Of a stretch of DNA of 64,000 nt, positions 18,617 to 28,201 are shown piece after piece. A model generated the notes under the pieces. The model was not told the DNA's origin and did no database searches. It was given only the letters and a program-made list of their open reading frames with translations. Positions within the stretch are counted from its first letter, which is position 1; the number at the start of each line of letters is the position of its first letter. The position numbers and the translations under genes are program-made. This stretch comes from Streptococcus orisasini. GTDB taxonomy: Bacteria > Bacillota > Bacilli > Lactobacillales > Streptococcaceae. The stretch covers positions 1-64,000 of the forward strand of contig NZ_BCLE01000028.1 of assembly GCF_001431045.1 (NCBI RefSeq), given 5' to 3'.

Positions 18617-18650
18617 CAAAAAAATTAGTTCTGCGCAGTGCAAAACTAAT
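18617..18650 (-). terminator. Terminator of the bus (opuA) operon
   Basis: On the minus strand ATTAGTT and AACTAAT arms close a GC-containing loop and lead into a run of T residues at 18624-18617, about 65 bp past the busAB stop. Confidence 0.8.
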
Positions 18651-18713
18651 CTTTTGAGTTTAGAGTTTAGGGATTGGCATAGTTGCTTTTGTTCCCATTT
18701 TTTCTTTTTAAGT

Positions 18714-20450
18714 TTATTTGTTGGCTGTCCAAGAAGCAACTTTTTTAGGATGATTTTTCACCCATTTTTTAGCTGCTTTTTCAGGTGACATTCCATCATT
18801 GATATCTAGCATAACAGCCTCCATATCGTCTTGTGTCCAGTTAAAACGATTGATAATCTTATTAACTTTAGGCATATCTTTTTTCAGCCCTTTGCGAACA
18901 ATGGAATGAATACTTTCAGTGCTTCCAAAAGATTTCTTAGGATCCTTTAAGTATTTTAATTTATACTTAGCAAACATCCAATGCGGAGACCAAGCCGTCA
19001 CAACAATTTCTTTCTTGTTTTTGTATGCTTGATCTAAGCTGGTTGTCATAGCTCCTGTTGAAGAAGAGACCAATTCCCAATCAGATAGGCTGCTGTATGC
19101 TTTCTTAGCTTTATTAGCAGCTTTCATAATACCTGCACCAGGTTCGATTCCTGTAATTTTCTTATCAGCTTGATTGTTTAAATCTTCAATGCTATTGACA
19201 TCTTTCATATAAGTTGGTACAGCGAGTCCTAATTTAACACCTTTAAGGTTTGACCCCAAATCAACAACATCTTGTTTATATTTCTTATATTGGTCTGCAT
19301 GTGTATTAGGAAGCCACGCACTGACTGTGGCGTCAGTTTCACCTTTGGCAATGGATTGCCACATGACAGCATTATCAAGCGGTGTCATTTCTACCTTATA
19401 ACCTTGCTCTTTGAGAACCTGTGCCAAAACATTGGTTGAAGCCACTTCGGAATCCCATTCAACATAGGTCAACTTAACCGTTTGACCTGCACCAGAAGAC
19501 TGTCCTTGGAAAATTAAACGAGCCAAACTTGCAAATATAAATAAAATCAGAGCTGCCAAAGCAATAAAGGTATTTGTCTTTGACGCATTTTTCTTAGCAT
19601 TAGGCGATTTAGTTGTATTATTGGCTGTCTGACTGAAGCGGTCGATAATGATTGCCAGAATAACTAGGGCTAAACCATTGACAAATCCTGATCCGATGTC
19701 GGCATGCTGAAGAGCTGACAAGACACCACGTCCAAGTCCAGGTGCTCCGATCATTGAACCTGTTACAACCATTGAAAGTGCCAGCATAATCGTTTGGTTG
19801 ACACCAGCCATAATTGTATTTTTCGCTAAGGGTAGCTCTACTTTAAGCAGCTTTTGTCTTGAAGTACTACCAAAAGCATCCGCTGCTTCGATCAATTCTG
19901 TTGGAATTTCACGAATGGCCAGGTTTGTGAATCGAACAGTAGGCGGTAGAGCAAAGATAACCGACGCAAACACACCTGGAACAATACCAATGCCAAAGAA
20001 GGCTACGGCAGGTATCAAGTAAACAAAGGCTGGCATGGTTTGCATGAAATCCAAAATAGGATTGATAATCTGCTTTACAGTATTGCTTTTGGCCATCCAA
20101 ATCCCTAAAGGAATCCCAATGATTATGGAAACAAAACTAGATACCAAGACCAAAGTAAAGGTATTAATTAAGTCTTCCCACAATCCCTGATTATAAATAA
20201 AGAGCAAACCAATCAGCGTAAATGACGGCAAGGTCCATTTTTTTCCAGCGAGGAAAAAGGCTGCTACAGTTATCAGAGCAATCAAAAGTAAGGGATTGAC
20301 AAAGGAAAGTGTATTTGTAATCCCGTCCATGATAAAGTTTCCAACAGACTGAATAAAATTAAATAAGCCTGAAAAAGTATGGGTTAGCCAATTGGTGAAG
20401 GCTTCAATCCATTCAGCAACAGGTAATTTTCCTACTAAAAGTATATTCAA
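18714..20450 (-). CDS. busAB: Glycine betaine ABC transporter, fused permease and substrate-binding protein
   Basis: Osmoprotectant importer subunit (OpuABC/BusAB type) carrying both permease and binding domain. Residues 1-290 are membrane segments with the permease loop EAADAFGSTSRQKLLKVELPLA that contacts the ATPase. After a short linker and one more hydrophobic segment near 300-315 (which anchors the domain outside the cell) comes an OpuAC-type binding domain of about 260 residues with LTYVEWDSEV, WLPNTHADQYK and TAWSPHWMFAKYKLKYLKDP, containing aromatic cage Trp residues. Start is TTG at 20450 after AGGAGGGG. It lies 2 bp after busAA. Confidence 0.94.
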   Translation of the reverse strand: MNILLVGKLPVAEWIEAFTNWLTHTFSGLFNFIQSVGNFIMDGITNTLSFVNPLLLIALITVAAFFLAGKKWTLPSFTLIGLLFIYNQGLWEDLINTFTLVLVSSFVSIIIGIPLGIWMAKSNTVKQIINPILDFMQTMPAFVYLIPAVAFFGIGIVPGVFASVIFALPPTVRFTNLAIREIPTELIEAADAFGSTSRQKLLKVELPLAKNTIMAGVNQTIMLALSMVVTGSMIGAPGLGRGVLSALQHADIGSGFVNGLALVILAIIIDRFSQTANNTTKSPNAKKNASKTNTFIALAALILFIFASLARLIFQGQSSGAGQTVKLTYVEWDSEVASTNVLAQVLKEQGYKVEMTPLDNAVMWQSIAKGETDATVSAWLPNTHADQYKKYKQDVVDLGSNLKGVKLGLAVPTYMKDVNSIEDLNNQADKKITGIEPGAGIMKAANKAKKAYSSLSDWELVSSSTGAMTTSLDQAYKNKKEIVVTAWSPHWMFAKYKLKYLKDPKKSFGSTESIHSIVRKGLKKDMPKVNKIINRFNWTQDDMEAVMLDINDGMSPEKAAKKWVKNHPKKVASWTANK

Positions 20451-20452
20451 AA

Positions 20453-21661
20453 CTATTCTTCCCCTCCTTCTGTATCCGCATCATCTTTCGTATTAGCCAG
20501 AGCTTCAATAACACGCCCCTTAATAATAACACCTAAGAGTCGATTAGTGTCATCTGTGACAGCAATCGGTGCGGCAGAATCATAAATTAAAGGCATAATA
20601 TCTGTAATGACTGTATCTTTAGAAACCGTTCGAACATCATGGTCAACAACCTCAGACAATGAAAGTCCCTTGCGTCTTGCGTTAATAGCCGCTTCTGCAG
20701 ATACCGAGCCCACCAGCTGTCGACGCCGATCAGTAGCCATTAACATGCTGACTTCTTCGTTGTGCATCTTTGTCAGGGCAACCTGAGGACCATCAACACC
20801 GATTATTGTTGTTAGCGGCTTAATCATAATGTTTTGAGCCGTTAAAACTTTGGAACGGTCAACATCTTCAACAAATTCACGGACAAAATCATTGGCTGGC
20901 TTAGTCAGAATTTCTTCACCGGTGCCAATCTGCATAATCTGGCCATCTTTCATCAAAGCAATACGATCTCCGATTCTCAGTGCCTCATTCAAATCGTGAG
21001 TGATAAAGATGATTGTTTTGTGAACTTTTTCCTGTAAATCCAAGAGTTCATCCTGCATTTCCTTGCGGATTAGAGGATCCAAAGCTGAAAAAGCTTCATC
21101 CATTAAAAGAATTTCAGGATCATTAGCCAGAGCACGTGCCAAACCAACCCGCTGCTGCATCCCGCCAGAAAGCTGGCTAGGGTATTGGTCTTTGAAAGCC
21201 AATAGATTAGAGTTGTCAAGAGCCCGCTCAGCTAATTCGACCCGCTCTTCTTTTGGAACACCTCTTAGTTCCAAACCAAATTCTGTATTTTCCAAAATCG
21301 TTTTATGAGGAAAGAGTCCGAAATTTTGGAAAACCATATTCAAGGCATGGCGTCTGACTTCACGGAGCTCTTCGCTGTTCATCTTTGAAATATCACTGCC
21401 GTTAATATAAATATCTCCTGAAGAAGGTTCAATTAAACGATTTAAAAGACGGATTAAGGTTGACTTACCTGAACCAGAAAGTCCCATGATGACAAAAACT
21501 TCGCCCTCTTTGACATCGAAACTGACATCATAGACACCGACTGTTGCGCCTGTTTGTTCTAAAATTTCTGTCTTACTTTTTTGTTTTTTGATCATCTCAA
21601 GCGCTGCTTTTTGCTTTTTACCAAAAATTTTGGTGAGATGCTTGACTTCAAGTTTGTTCAA
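20453..21661 (-). CDS. busAA: Glycine betaine ABC transporter ATP-binding protein with CBS domains
   Basis: ATPase of the betaine importer (OpuAA/BusAA). Walker [18 protein letters not shown] near residue 55, signature [15 protein letters not shown], Walker [13 protein letters not shown], switch His in FITHDLNEA; then two CBS domains from about residue 275 to 385 that sense ionic strength. The start is TTG at 21661, set by GAGGG 6 nt upstream and by the family N terminus [13 protein letters not shown]. Two successive TTG starts in this operon suggest modest translation. Transcribed from a consensus promoter overlaid by a BusR-type operator. Confidence 0.95.
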   Translation of the reverse strand: MNKLEVKHLTKIFGKKQKAALEMIKKQKSKTEILEQTGATVGVYDVSFDVKEGEVFVIMGLSGSGKSTLIRLLNRLIEPSSGDIYINGSDISKMNSEELREVRRHALNMVFQNFGLFPHKTILENTEFGLELRGVPKEERVELAERALDNSNLLAFKDQYPSQLSGGMQQRVGLARALANDPEILLMDEAFSALDPLIRKEMQDELLDLQEKVHKTIIFITHDLNEALRIGDRIALMKDGQIMQIGTGEEILTKPANDFVREFVEDVDRSKVLTAQNIMIKPLTTIIGVDGPQVALTKMHNEEVSMLMATDRRRQLVGSVSAEAAINARRKGLSLSEVVDHDVRTVSKDTVITDIMPLIYDSAAPIAVTDDTNRLLGVIIKGRVIEALANTKDDADTEGGEE

Positions 21662-21697
21662 GTTTATCCCTCATTTCTAATCTAATTCAAAAATCAA

Positions 21698-21738
21698 CTG
21701 ACCACACTATTATATAGTTATATGGTCAGTATGTCAAA
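21698..21738 (-). promoter_or_regulatory. bus promoter with BusR-like operator
   Basis: Minus strand TTGACA (21738-21733), 17 bp, TATAAT (21715-21710): both boxes match the sigma-70 consensus perfectly. An inverted repeat ACTGACCA (21698-21705) / TGGTCAGT (21724-21731), 18 bp between the arms, covers spacer and -10. BusR is known to use bipartite operators of GAC/GTC half-sites, so this is the expected repressor site. Confidence 0.85.
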
Positions 21739-21764
21739 AAGAAAAGGCTGAGACAAAAGTCTCT
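21737..21764 (-). terminator. Terminator of the gntR-busR transcript
   Basis: GAGAC / GTCTC arms around AAAA, with a T-rich run on the minus strand at 21746-21737. It ends just where the bus -35 begins, insulating bus from upstream transcription. Confidence 0.65.
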
Positions 21765-21819
21765 CCTCTTTTCAATTATTTTAAATATGACCATTTGAGG
21801 CAATAGTTATTCGAAAGCC

Positions 21820-21846
21820 CTTATCCCTTGCTTAGCAAGGGATAAG
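21820..21846. repeat. Perfect 12-bp hairpin of unknown role
   Basis: CTTATCCCTTGC / GCAAGGGATAAG separated by TTA, between busR and its terminator. No T run follows on the minus strand and only CTTCTCTTT follows on the plus, so it is not a classical terminator. Confidence 0.7.
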
Positions 21847-21928
21847 CTTCTCTTTGATACGTCTATAAAGTCGATTTCTAGCAAATGATAATTTTTAATC
21901 TGCTCTTCATAATTATTAAATTATGATG

Positions 21929-22561
21929 TCAAAAAATGTCAAAAAGATTTTTCATACGAGAAAAGGAACGATCATCACCGACAAAATAAAGAGTATCGCC
22001 TTTTCTGACAGTGGCATAAGGACCTGGCGATAAAAGCAGCTCCCCCTGGCTTTTTAAAGCTACTACTGTTGCTCCTGTCTGATGCCACAAATTTAAATCT
22101 GCCAAGCTTTTGTTCAAATTGGCACTCTCACTGTCAAGGACTAATTCGAAGGGTTCGAATGGGAATTTTTTACGAATCAAGCTAGCCTGCGATAAGAGAA
22201 CGTCAACCATCTTGCTCATTTCTTCCAGTTCTTCTTTTTGCTTAGTAAGGCTAGTCTGAATATCCTGTTTAATCTCTTGTAAGCCCGAAGTAGCTTCAAA
22301 CTGCTCCAAAAACTCAATTGCCTTATCTCTTGAAACGACTGTAACCCCGCTGCCTTGCTTGACTGAAACAATATCTAAATCTGCCAATACATTAATTGCC
22401 TTTCGAGCTGTTTCGGGAGAAACATTAAAGTAACTGGAAAGGGTTGAACGGGATTTTAATTTTTGTCCCAGAGGAAATTTTCCATCAACAATCCGCTGAG
22501 CAATTCCGATGGCTACCTTTTGGTAACGAGGATTGCTGATCATTCTTTCTTTTACTGCCAT
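21929..22561 (-). CDS. busR: GntR/RCK_C repressor BusR (c-di-AMP-responsive)
   Basis: A GntR-type winged helix (residues 10-78, with GQKLKSRSTLSSYFNVSPETARKAINVL) is followed by a coiled coil (about 90-120, TSLTKQKEELEEMSKMV) and a C-terminal RCK_C/TrkA-C domain (about 135-210, ending VRKGDTLYFVGDDRSFSRMKNLF). This architecture is that of BusR of Lactococcus and Streptococcus agalactiae, which binds c-di-AMP in RCK_C and represses the betaine importer. It sits upstream of busAA-busAB on the same strand, and a fitting operator covers the bus promoter. It is 10 bp after the other gntR gene and probably co-transcribed with it. Confidence 0.93.
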   Translation of the reverse strand: MAVKERMISNPRYQKVAIGIAQRIVDGKFPLGQKLKSRSTLSSYFNVSPETARKAINVLADLDIVSVKQGSGVTVVSRDKAIEFLEQFEATSGLQEIKQDIQTSLTKQKEELEEMSKMVDVLLSQASLIRKKFPFEPFELVLDSESANLNKSLADLNLWHQTGATVVALKSQGELLLSPGPYATVRKGDTLYFVGDDRSFSRMKNLFDIF

Positions 22562-22571
22562 TGCATTTACT

Positions 22572-23270
22572 CTACTTATTTTCTAAATAAAATTCAAATC
22601 GATCGCCAACATATTGGCTGCGAACATATTCAAAAGGGGTGCCATCTTCGAAAAAAGAAATTTGAGTCAGATTTAAGACAGCATGACCACGTGCAATATC
22701 TAAATAGTCAGCTGTTATTTCGCTGGCATTGCTAGCTGAAATGGTTTGCTGGCTTTTACCAATGACAAAGCCGTTATCGGTTAAGGTCTGAAAGAAATGT
22801 TCGGTAATTTCTTCCTTTTTAAAATTTTTAATAATTCTTTCGGGAATAGCGGCCACCTCAAAGACAACGGGAATATCATCGGCATACCGTACACGTTCCA
22901 TTCGAATAACATGAGCATTCGGTTTAATATTTAAAAATTTAATTTCCTGCTCACTCGGATGTACCCGTTTATAAGAAACCACTTTAGTTGAAGGTGTCTT
23001 TCCTTGCGACTTGACAATCTCGGTAAAACTAGTTGTCCCCCGCATCTTTTCCTGGACTCGACTGCTGGCAACATAGGTGCCGCTTCCCACACGGCGCTCC
23101 AAAATGCCCTCTTCTACAAGCAGGGTTACAGCTTGTCTGAGTGTCATGCGACTGACCTCAAATCGATCTGCCAGATCGCGCTCACTGGGCAGACGGGCGC
23201 CTATTTTCCACAGTCCTTCATCAATTTCTTTCTTGATTTGATCGTGAATTCGAATATAAGCTGGTAACAT
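22572..23270 (-). CDS. GntR/HutC-family transcription regulator (UTRA domain)
   Basis: 232 residues: an N-terminal winged helix (GARLPSERDLADRFEVSRMTLRQAVTLL, residues 22-50; RRVGSGTYV wing near 60) and a UTRA effector domain (about 85-228, with RMERVRYADDIPVVFEVAAIP and a final PFEYVRSQYVGDRFEF). UTRA regulators bind sugar phosphates or similar small ligands; the ligand is unknown and no sugar gene adjoins. It is divergent from guaA, and TGGTACCA in front of it may be its own operator. Confidence 0.9.
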   Translation of the reverse strand: MLPAYIRIHDQIKKEIDEGLWKIGARLPSERDLADRFEVSRMTLRQAVTLLVEEGILERRVGSGTYVASSRVQEKMRGTTSFTEIVKSQGKTPSTKVVSYKRVHPSEQEIKFLNIKPNAHVIRMERVRYADDIPVVFEVAAIPERIIKNFKKEEITEHFFQTLTDNGFVIGKSQQTISASNASEITADYLDIARGHAVLNLTQISFFEDGTPFEYVRSQYVGDRFEFYLENK

Positions 23271-23304
23271 GTCTCTCCTTGCTGCTAAAACGATTTTATA
23301 CTAA

Positions 23305-23312
23305 TGGTACCA
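23305..23312. promoter_or_regulatory. Palindrome TGGTACCA before the gntR gene
   Basis: An 8-bp perfect palindrome lies about 35 bp before the start. Just downstream on the minus strand is TATAAAAT, a likely -10. GntR/HutC regulators commonly bind short palindromes of this kind at their own promoter. Confidence 0.4.
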
Positions 23313-23384
23313 AATTTAAAATTCTTTTGCAAAGGTCCTTAGAGCCTTCTGTGCTGTTTTATCAAGGTTTTTTCTGAAAATCTG

Positions 23385-23413
23385 CTGTCAAATACTGCAA
23401 ATTATGCTAAAAT
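23385..23413 (+). promoter_or_regulatory. Probable guaA promoter
   Basis: CTGTCA (23385-23390), 17 bp, extended -10 TGcTAAAAT ending 23413; the start is 58 bp further on. I looked for a purine riboswitch in the 200-bp leader region and saw none. Confidence 0.5.
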
Positions 23414-23470
23414 AAGATGATTATGTCTTTTGCTAGCTAGCCTAGTGAAATGTGAAAAGAAAGGGAGACA

Positions 23471-25024
23471 ATGACTGACATTAAAGACATTCAAAAAATC
23501 ATCGTGCTTGACTACGGCAGTCAGTACAACCAACTTATTGCCCGCCGCATTCGTGAATTCGGTGTTTTTTCTGAATTGAGAAACCATAAAATTACAGCTG
23601 ATGAAGTTCGAGCCATCAATCCTATCGGCATCATTCTTTCGGGAGGACCGAATTCTGTTTATGCTGACAATGCCTTTGGAATCGATGAAGAGATTTTTGA
23701 ACTTGGTATTCCAATTCTTGGTATCTGTTATGGAATGCAGCTGCTGACCGATCGGCTGGGCGGCAAGGTTGTCCCAGCTGGAGAAACCGGTAATAGTGAG
23801 TATGGTCAGTCAGTCTTGCATTTAGCGGCTGATTCAGAGCTTTTTAAAAACACTCCCAAAGATCAGACCGTCTTAATGAGCCATGGGGATGCTGTCACTG
23901 AAATTCCTCAAGGATTCTGTCTTGTCGGCGAATCTACCGATTGTCCTTATGCTGCTATTGAAAATACAGATAAAAAAATCTTCGGCATTCAGTTTCATCC
24001 CGAAGTTCGCCATTCCGTTTACGGTAATGATATTTTACGTAATTTCGCCCTTAATATTTGCGGCGGCAGAGGAGATTGGTCCATGGATAATTTCATTGAC
24101 ATGGAAATTGCAAAAATCCGTGAACAAGTCGGCAGCCGCAAGGTTCTTTTAGGTCTTTCAGGCGGGGTTGACTCATCTGTTGTCGGTGTTCTTCTGCAGC
24201 GCGCAATTGGTGATCAGCTAACCTGTATTTTTGTCGATCATGGCCTTCTTCGCAAAGGCGAAGGCGATCAGGTTATGAAAATGCTCGGCGGTAAATTTGG
24301 ACTTAATATTATTCGTGTTGATGCTTCAAAACGTTTCTTGGATCTTTTAGCGGGTATCGAAGATCCAGAGAAAAAACGCAAGATCATCGGCAATGAGTTT
24401 GTTTATGTTTTTGATGATGAAGCCAGTAAATTAAAAGGTGTTGATTTCTTAGCGCAAGGAACACTTTATACTGATGTTATTGAATCAGGTACAGAAACAG
24501 CTGAGACGATTAAATCACACCACAATGTCGGAGGGCTTCCAGAAGACATGCAGTTTGAATTGATTGAACCCCTCAATACACTTTTCAAAGATGAAGTCCG
24601 GGCGCTGGGCACTGCGCTTGGCATGCCGGATGAAATTGTATGGCGTCAGCCTTTCCCAGGTCCTGGACTTGCCATCCGTATAATGGGGAAAATCACTCCA
24701 GAAAAACTGGAAACAGTTCGTGAATCTGATGCTATTTTGCGTGAAGAAATCGCTGCGGCAGGCCTAAATCGGGATATTTGGCAGTACTTTACTGTTAATA
24801 CCGGTGTTCGGTCGGTTGGTGTCATGGGTGATGGCCGGACTTATGATTACACTATTGCTATTCGCGCCATTACTTCTATTGATGGCATGACAGCAGACTT
24901 CGCTCGCATTCCTTGGGATGTTCTTCAAAAAATCTCTGTTCGCATTGTCAATGAAGTCGACCACGTCAACCGCATTGTCTACGATATTACCAGTAAACCA
25001 CCAGCAACTGTTGAATGGGAATAA
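23471..25024 (+). CDS. guaA: GMP synthase (glutamine-hydrolysing)
   Basis: Amidates XMP to GMP. An N-terminal class I amidotransferase domain (residues 10-200; [10 protein letters not shown], nucleophile Cys in GICYGMQ near 87, His/Glu in IQFHPE) is followed by an ATP pyrophosphatase domain with [12 protein letters not shown] near 230 and the dimerisation domain to the end ([17 protein letters not shown]). The 517 residues are full length. AAAGGGAG precedes the ATG. It is a single-gene transcript ended by a strong terminator and runs divergently from the UTRA regulator. Confidence 0.98.
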   Translation: MTDIKDIQKIIVLDYGSQYNQLIARRIREFGVFSELRNHKITADEVRAINPIGIILSGGPNSVYADNAFGIDEEIFELGIPILGICYGMQLLTDRLGGKVVPAGETGNSEYGQSVLHLAADSELFKNTPKDQTVLMSHGDAVTEIPQGFCLVGESTDCPYAAIENTDKKIFGIQFHPEVRHSVYGNDILRNFALNICGGRGDWSMDNFIDMEIAKIREQVGSRKVLLGLSGGVDSSVVGVLLQRAIGDQLTCIFVDHGLLRKGEGDQVMKMLGGKFGLNIIRVDASKRFLDLLAGIEDPEKKRKIIGNEFVYVFDDEASKLKGVDFLAQGTLYTDVIESGTETAETIKSHHNVGGLPEDMQFELIEPLNTLFKDEVRALGTALGMPDEIVWRQPFPGPGLAIRIMGKITPEKLETVRESDAILREEIAAAGLNRDIWQYFTVNTGVRSVGVMGDGRTYDYTIAIRAITSIDGMTADFARIPWDVLQKISVRIVNEVDHVNRIVYDITSKPPATVEWE

Positions 25025-25036
25025 AAAACCACACTT

Positions 25037-25072
25037 AAAAATGCAGTAAAACGTTGATTTTACTGCATTTTT
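25037..25072 (+). terminator. Rho-independent terminator of guaA
   Basis: AAAAATGCAGTAAAA / TTTTACTGCATTTTT arms, 15 bp perfect, 6-nt loop, 13 bp past the guaA stop. Confidence 0.95.
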
Positions 25073-25280
25073 CTTGTTTGTAAATCGTTAATCTGAGATA
25101 AAAAGTTTTTGATACGAGCTGGATTAGCGAGCTTAGGTAAGATGACCAAGCCCAATTTTGAATATCAATGGCGTAAGCAAAATTAAGTCACACTCACCCT
25201 ATATTATTAGCCATGGTTTTGCTGACTTCACATTGGAGACCAGCTCTATGACTGATTGGCAATAAACTCCAACAGTCTTT

Positions 25281-26126
25281 TTATTTTCCCCATAAAAAGT
25301 TAATCAGGACTTTATCGACTTGAGGATTTTCATGCAGTTTACTGTGACTAGCTAACTTTCCTGTGAAACGGTGTTCTTGATAAGATTTGGCTTTTTTACC
25401 AATAAGGTATTTTAAGGTTCGTGAGGAATCATTGGTCACAACCCCATCAGAACCATCTCCTATGTCCCCGTACAGATTTAAAACATCTACCTGATTTTCA
25501 GGATAAGATTGGCGCAACTGCAGCAAACGTTTATAAGCAGCTGTCATTTTATTGGGACGGCCAGTCTTCTTATCTACGGTTAATCCTTCAGGAAGCTCAT
25601 AACCTTTGATACCATCAAAATGTCCGGCAAGATCCACCTGCTTTTGCAGTTGAGGCAGACTCTTATCCCCAGCATTGGCTAACATGTAAAAATTGATGGC
25701 CATATTTCCCATGGAGTGACCTACCATGTTCATTTTCTTGAAATGATAGGTTTTCTGTAGCTTGGTCACAACAGCTTTAGCGTATAGGGCATCAGTTTCA
25801 TAATTGGTATTGCGATTGTCAGCAAAGTTCACTTTTACAATAGGATTTACGGCATTTTTAGGAATTGTACCTATTAGAGTTACCTGTCCCTTTTGATCAA
25901 CATCTGCCAGAATAATTGTTTTAGTCACACCAGCACTTTTGGCGGCATTAACCATATGTGTCTCTGCATTAGCGCTGCTGCCATAGCCATGGAAGAAAAT
26001 TGTTGGTGTTTTGGATTGAACATAGTCAGTTTTGTTTAAATCATGAGCCCAGCTTTGATAACAAAATAATCCCAAAATGATTGTAAGAGCTGTTAATAAT
26101 CCGATAAGTAGATACTTCTTTTTCAT
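25281..26126 (-). CDS. Alpha/beta hydrolase, DUF915 type, membrane-anchored or secreted
   Basis: An N-terminal hydrophobic segment (residues 4-22, LLIGLLTALTIILGLF) acts as signal or anchor. The hydrolase fold follows: oxyanion region PTIFFHGYGSSANAE near 45, nucleophile elbow MVGHSMGNMAIN with Ser near 140, and a late Asp (GDIGDGSDGVV) and His (ASHSKLHENPQV) completing the triad. The 281 residues fit DUF915 lipase-like proteins common in lactic acid bacteria. Substrate unknown. The approximately 205 bp before the start is AT-rich and shared with the fhs terminator. Confidence 0.87.
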   Translation of the reverse strand: MKKKYLLIGLLTALTIILGLFCYQSWAHDLNKTDYVQSKTPTIFFHGYGSSANAETHMVNAAKSAGVTKTIILADVDQKGQVTLIGTIPKNAVNPIVKVNFADNRNTNYETDALYAKAVVTKLQKTYHFKKMNMVGHSMGNMAINFYMLANAGDKSLPQLQKQVDLAGHFDGIKGYELPEGLTVDKKTGRPNKMTAAYKRLLQLRQSYPENQVDVLNLYGDIGDGSDGVVTNDSSRTLKYLIGKKAKSYQEHRFTGKLASHSKLHENPQVDKVLINFLWGK

Positions 26127-26266
26127 TATAGTTGCTTTCTTTAATTAAAATCTGAAAATTCATTTTATCATACTTTTTAGAAAAATAGGAGAAAACTATA
26201 TGTCAAATTATTTAAAATCAAAAAAAGAAACACTTTAAAATATTAAATATCTACAAATAGGTATAT

Positions 26267-26315
26267 AAAAACGGCAAAAATTGATTTCAAGGAATCATGA
26301 TTTTCGCCGTTTTTA
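26267..26315. terminator. Bidirectional terminator after fhs
   Basis: AAAAACGGC and GCCGTTTTT ends pair, with AAAAT/ATTTT continuing the stem inward around a loop of about 20 nt. It lies 20 bp past the fhs stop; A and T tracts on the two sides suit both directions. Confidence 0.85.
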
Positions 26316-26333
26316 ATTTGTAAAAGTATTTTT

Positions 26334-28004
26334 CTAAAACAAGCCAAGGGCTGTTCCGTCTTCTGCAACATCCATATTAAGAGCTGCTGGCTTTTTAGGC
26401 AGACCAGGCATGGTCATGACATCACCTGTTAAAGCAACGATAAATCCTGCACCTAATTTAGGAACCAATTCACGGATGGTGATATCAAAACCTGTCGGTG
26501 CTCCCAGTAATTTTGGATCATCTGAAAAACTGTACTGGGTTTTGGCCATACAAATTGGCAATTTATCCCAGCCATTTTTAACAATCTGACCAATTTGTGT
26601 CTTGGCCTTCTTTTCGAAAACAACCTTATCAGCACGGTAGATTTCTTTAGCAATCTTAGCAATTTTTTCTTCAACTGAAAGCTCATTGTCATAGAGCCGC
26701 TCATAATGCGCTGGATTGTCGGCAATGGTATTGACGAGTGTATTTGCTAAGTCTATTCCGCCATCAGCTCCGTCAGCCCAAACACTTGCCAGCTCGACAG
26801 GAACATTAATTTCAGCGCACAATTCTCGTAAAGCAGCAATTTCTTCTGCCGTATCTGTGACAAATTCATTGATGGCTACTACTACTGGCACGCCGTATTT
26901 ACGCATATTCTCAACGTGACGTGCTAGATTAGCAAAGCCTACTTTGACAGCTTCTGTATTTTCTTGGCTGAGGGAATCCTTAGCCACACCGCCGTTCATT
27001 TTAAGCGCACGAATAGTTGCGACGATAACAACAGCATCAGGGCTTGTTGGCAGGTTTGGTGTTTTGATATCAAGAAACTTCTCAGCTCCAAGGTCAGCCC
27101 CAAAACCAGCTTCTGTTATGGTATAATCTGCTAAACGAAGGGCTGTTGAAGTTGCAAGAACAGAATTACAGCCGTGGGCGATGTTAGCAAATGGTCCGCC
27201 GTGAACAAAGGCTGGTGTGCCGTAAATTGTTTGTACCAAGTTCGGTTTGATAGCTTCTTTTAGAATAAGAGCAAGTGCTCCTTGAACTTCTAAATCACGA
27301 ACATAAACTGGGCTGCGATCAAAACGGTAGCCAATAACAATATTTGCCAAACGTTCTTTTAAGTCCTCAATATCTGTTGCCAAACAAAGGATGGCCATGA
27401 TTTCAGAAGCTACAGTGATATCAAAACCGTCTTCACGCGGAATCCCGTTTATAGGACTGCCCAAACCAACTGTAACATGACGAAGGGCACGGTCATTTAA
27501 ATCCACTACACGTTTCCAGATGATGCGGCGCTGATCTATTCCCAATTCATTGCCTTGGTGCAGATGGTTGTCAATAAGCGCTGCTAGAGCATTGTTGGCA
27601 GTGGTGATGGCATGCATATCGCCTGTAAAATGCAGGTTAATATCTTCCATGGGCAATACCTGAGCATAACCGCCGCCAGCTGCACCGCCTTTGATTCCCA
27701 TAACAGGTCCTAAAGAAGGTTCGCGAATAGCAATCATGGCTTTTTTGCCTATTTTGTTGAGAGCATCCGCAAGTCCAATAGTTACAGTTGACTTACCTTC
27801 ACCAGCCGGCGTTGGATTGATAGCAGTTACCAGAATCAGTTTCCCGGGTTCATTTTTTTCAACTGCTTTAATTTTATCAAAGGTCAGTTTGGCCTTATAT
27901 TTACCATAAAGTTCAAGGTCATCAAAATCAATTCCCAGATTTTTGACAACATCTGCAATTGGCTGCAGCTCAATACTTTGTGCGATTTCAATATCCGTTT
28001 TCAT
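26334..28004 (-). CDS. fhs: Formate-tetrahydrofolate ligase
   Basis: Makes 10-formyl-THF from formate, THF and ATP, supplying purine and fMet-tRNA synthesis. The P-loop-like [20 protein letters not shown] is near residue 65; [23 protein letters not shown] and [15 protein letters not shown] are family signatures; the C terminus [12 protein letters not shown] is conserved. The ATG at 28004 is chosen because GGAG lies 5 nt before it; four further in-frame codons upstream (to 28016) contain that site. 556 residues, full length, single-gene transcript. Confidence 0.97.
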   Translation of the reverse strand: MKTDIEIAQSIELQPIADVVKNLGIDFDDLELYGKYKAKLTFDKIKAVEKNEPGKLILVTAINPTPAGEGKSTVTIGLADALNKIGKKAMIAIREPSLGPVMGIKGGAAGGGYAQVLPMEDINLHFTGDMHAITTANNALAALIDNHLHQGNELGIDQRRIIWKRVVDLNDRALRHVTVGLGSPINGIPREDGFDITVASEIMAILCLATDIEDLKERLANIVIGYRFDRSPVYVRDLEVQGALALILKEAIKPNLVQTIYGTPAFVHGGPFANIAHGCNSVLATSTALRLADYTITEAGFGADLGAEKFLDIKTPNLPTSPDAVVIVATIRALKMNGGVAKDSLSQENTEAVKVGFANLARHVENMRKYGVPVVVAINEFVTDTAEEIAALRELCAEINVPVELASVWADGADGGIDLANTLVNTIADNPAHYERLYDNELSVEEKIAKIAKEIYRADKVVFEKKAKTQIGQIVKNGWDKLPICMAKTQYSFSDDPKLLGAPTGFDITIRELVPKLGAGFIVALTGDVMTMPGLPKKPAALNMDVAEDGTALGLF

Positions 28005-28166
28005 GGCGGCTCCCATCCATATTTTTTCTTTATTATATCAAATAACAATAAAAAGCGCACTTTATTTAAATTAATAATTCTTAATGTTCGGTTTTTACAT
28101 GGATTTTAGTGATGGCTTCGATCAGCAATCGGTTTTGGTCAGGAGTATTTGTAAGAACTTTTTTTA

Positions 28167-28195
28167 TTTACTAAATCTTAAATTTACAGTAAAAT
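28167..28195 (+). promoter_or_regulatory. coaB promoter giving a probably leaderless mRNA
   Basis: TTTACT (28167-28172), 17 bp, TAAAAT (28190-28195). Only 6 bp separate the -10 from the coaB ATG at 28202, so transcription should start at the start codon. No Shine-Dalgarno is present. Confidence 0.65.
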
Positions 28196-28201
28196 AGCAC
28201 T

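Noticed and set aside
18521-18739. 72-residue minus-strand reading frame
   Set aside because: It overlaps the end of busAB and its terminator, with no ribosome site; treated as chance.
23271-23470. Purine riboswitch in the guaA leader
   Set aside because: I could not find the conserved core or a terminator/antiterminator pair.
25085-25275. Possible gene or transposase remnant between guaA and the DUF915 gene
   Set aside because: No reading frame of useful length and no recognisable protein fragment in any frame; left as unexplained spacer.
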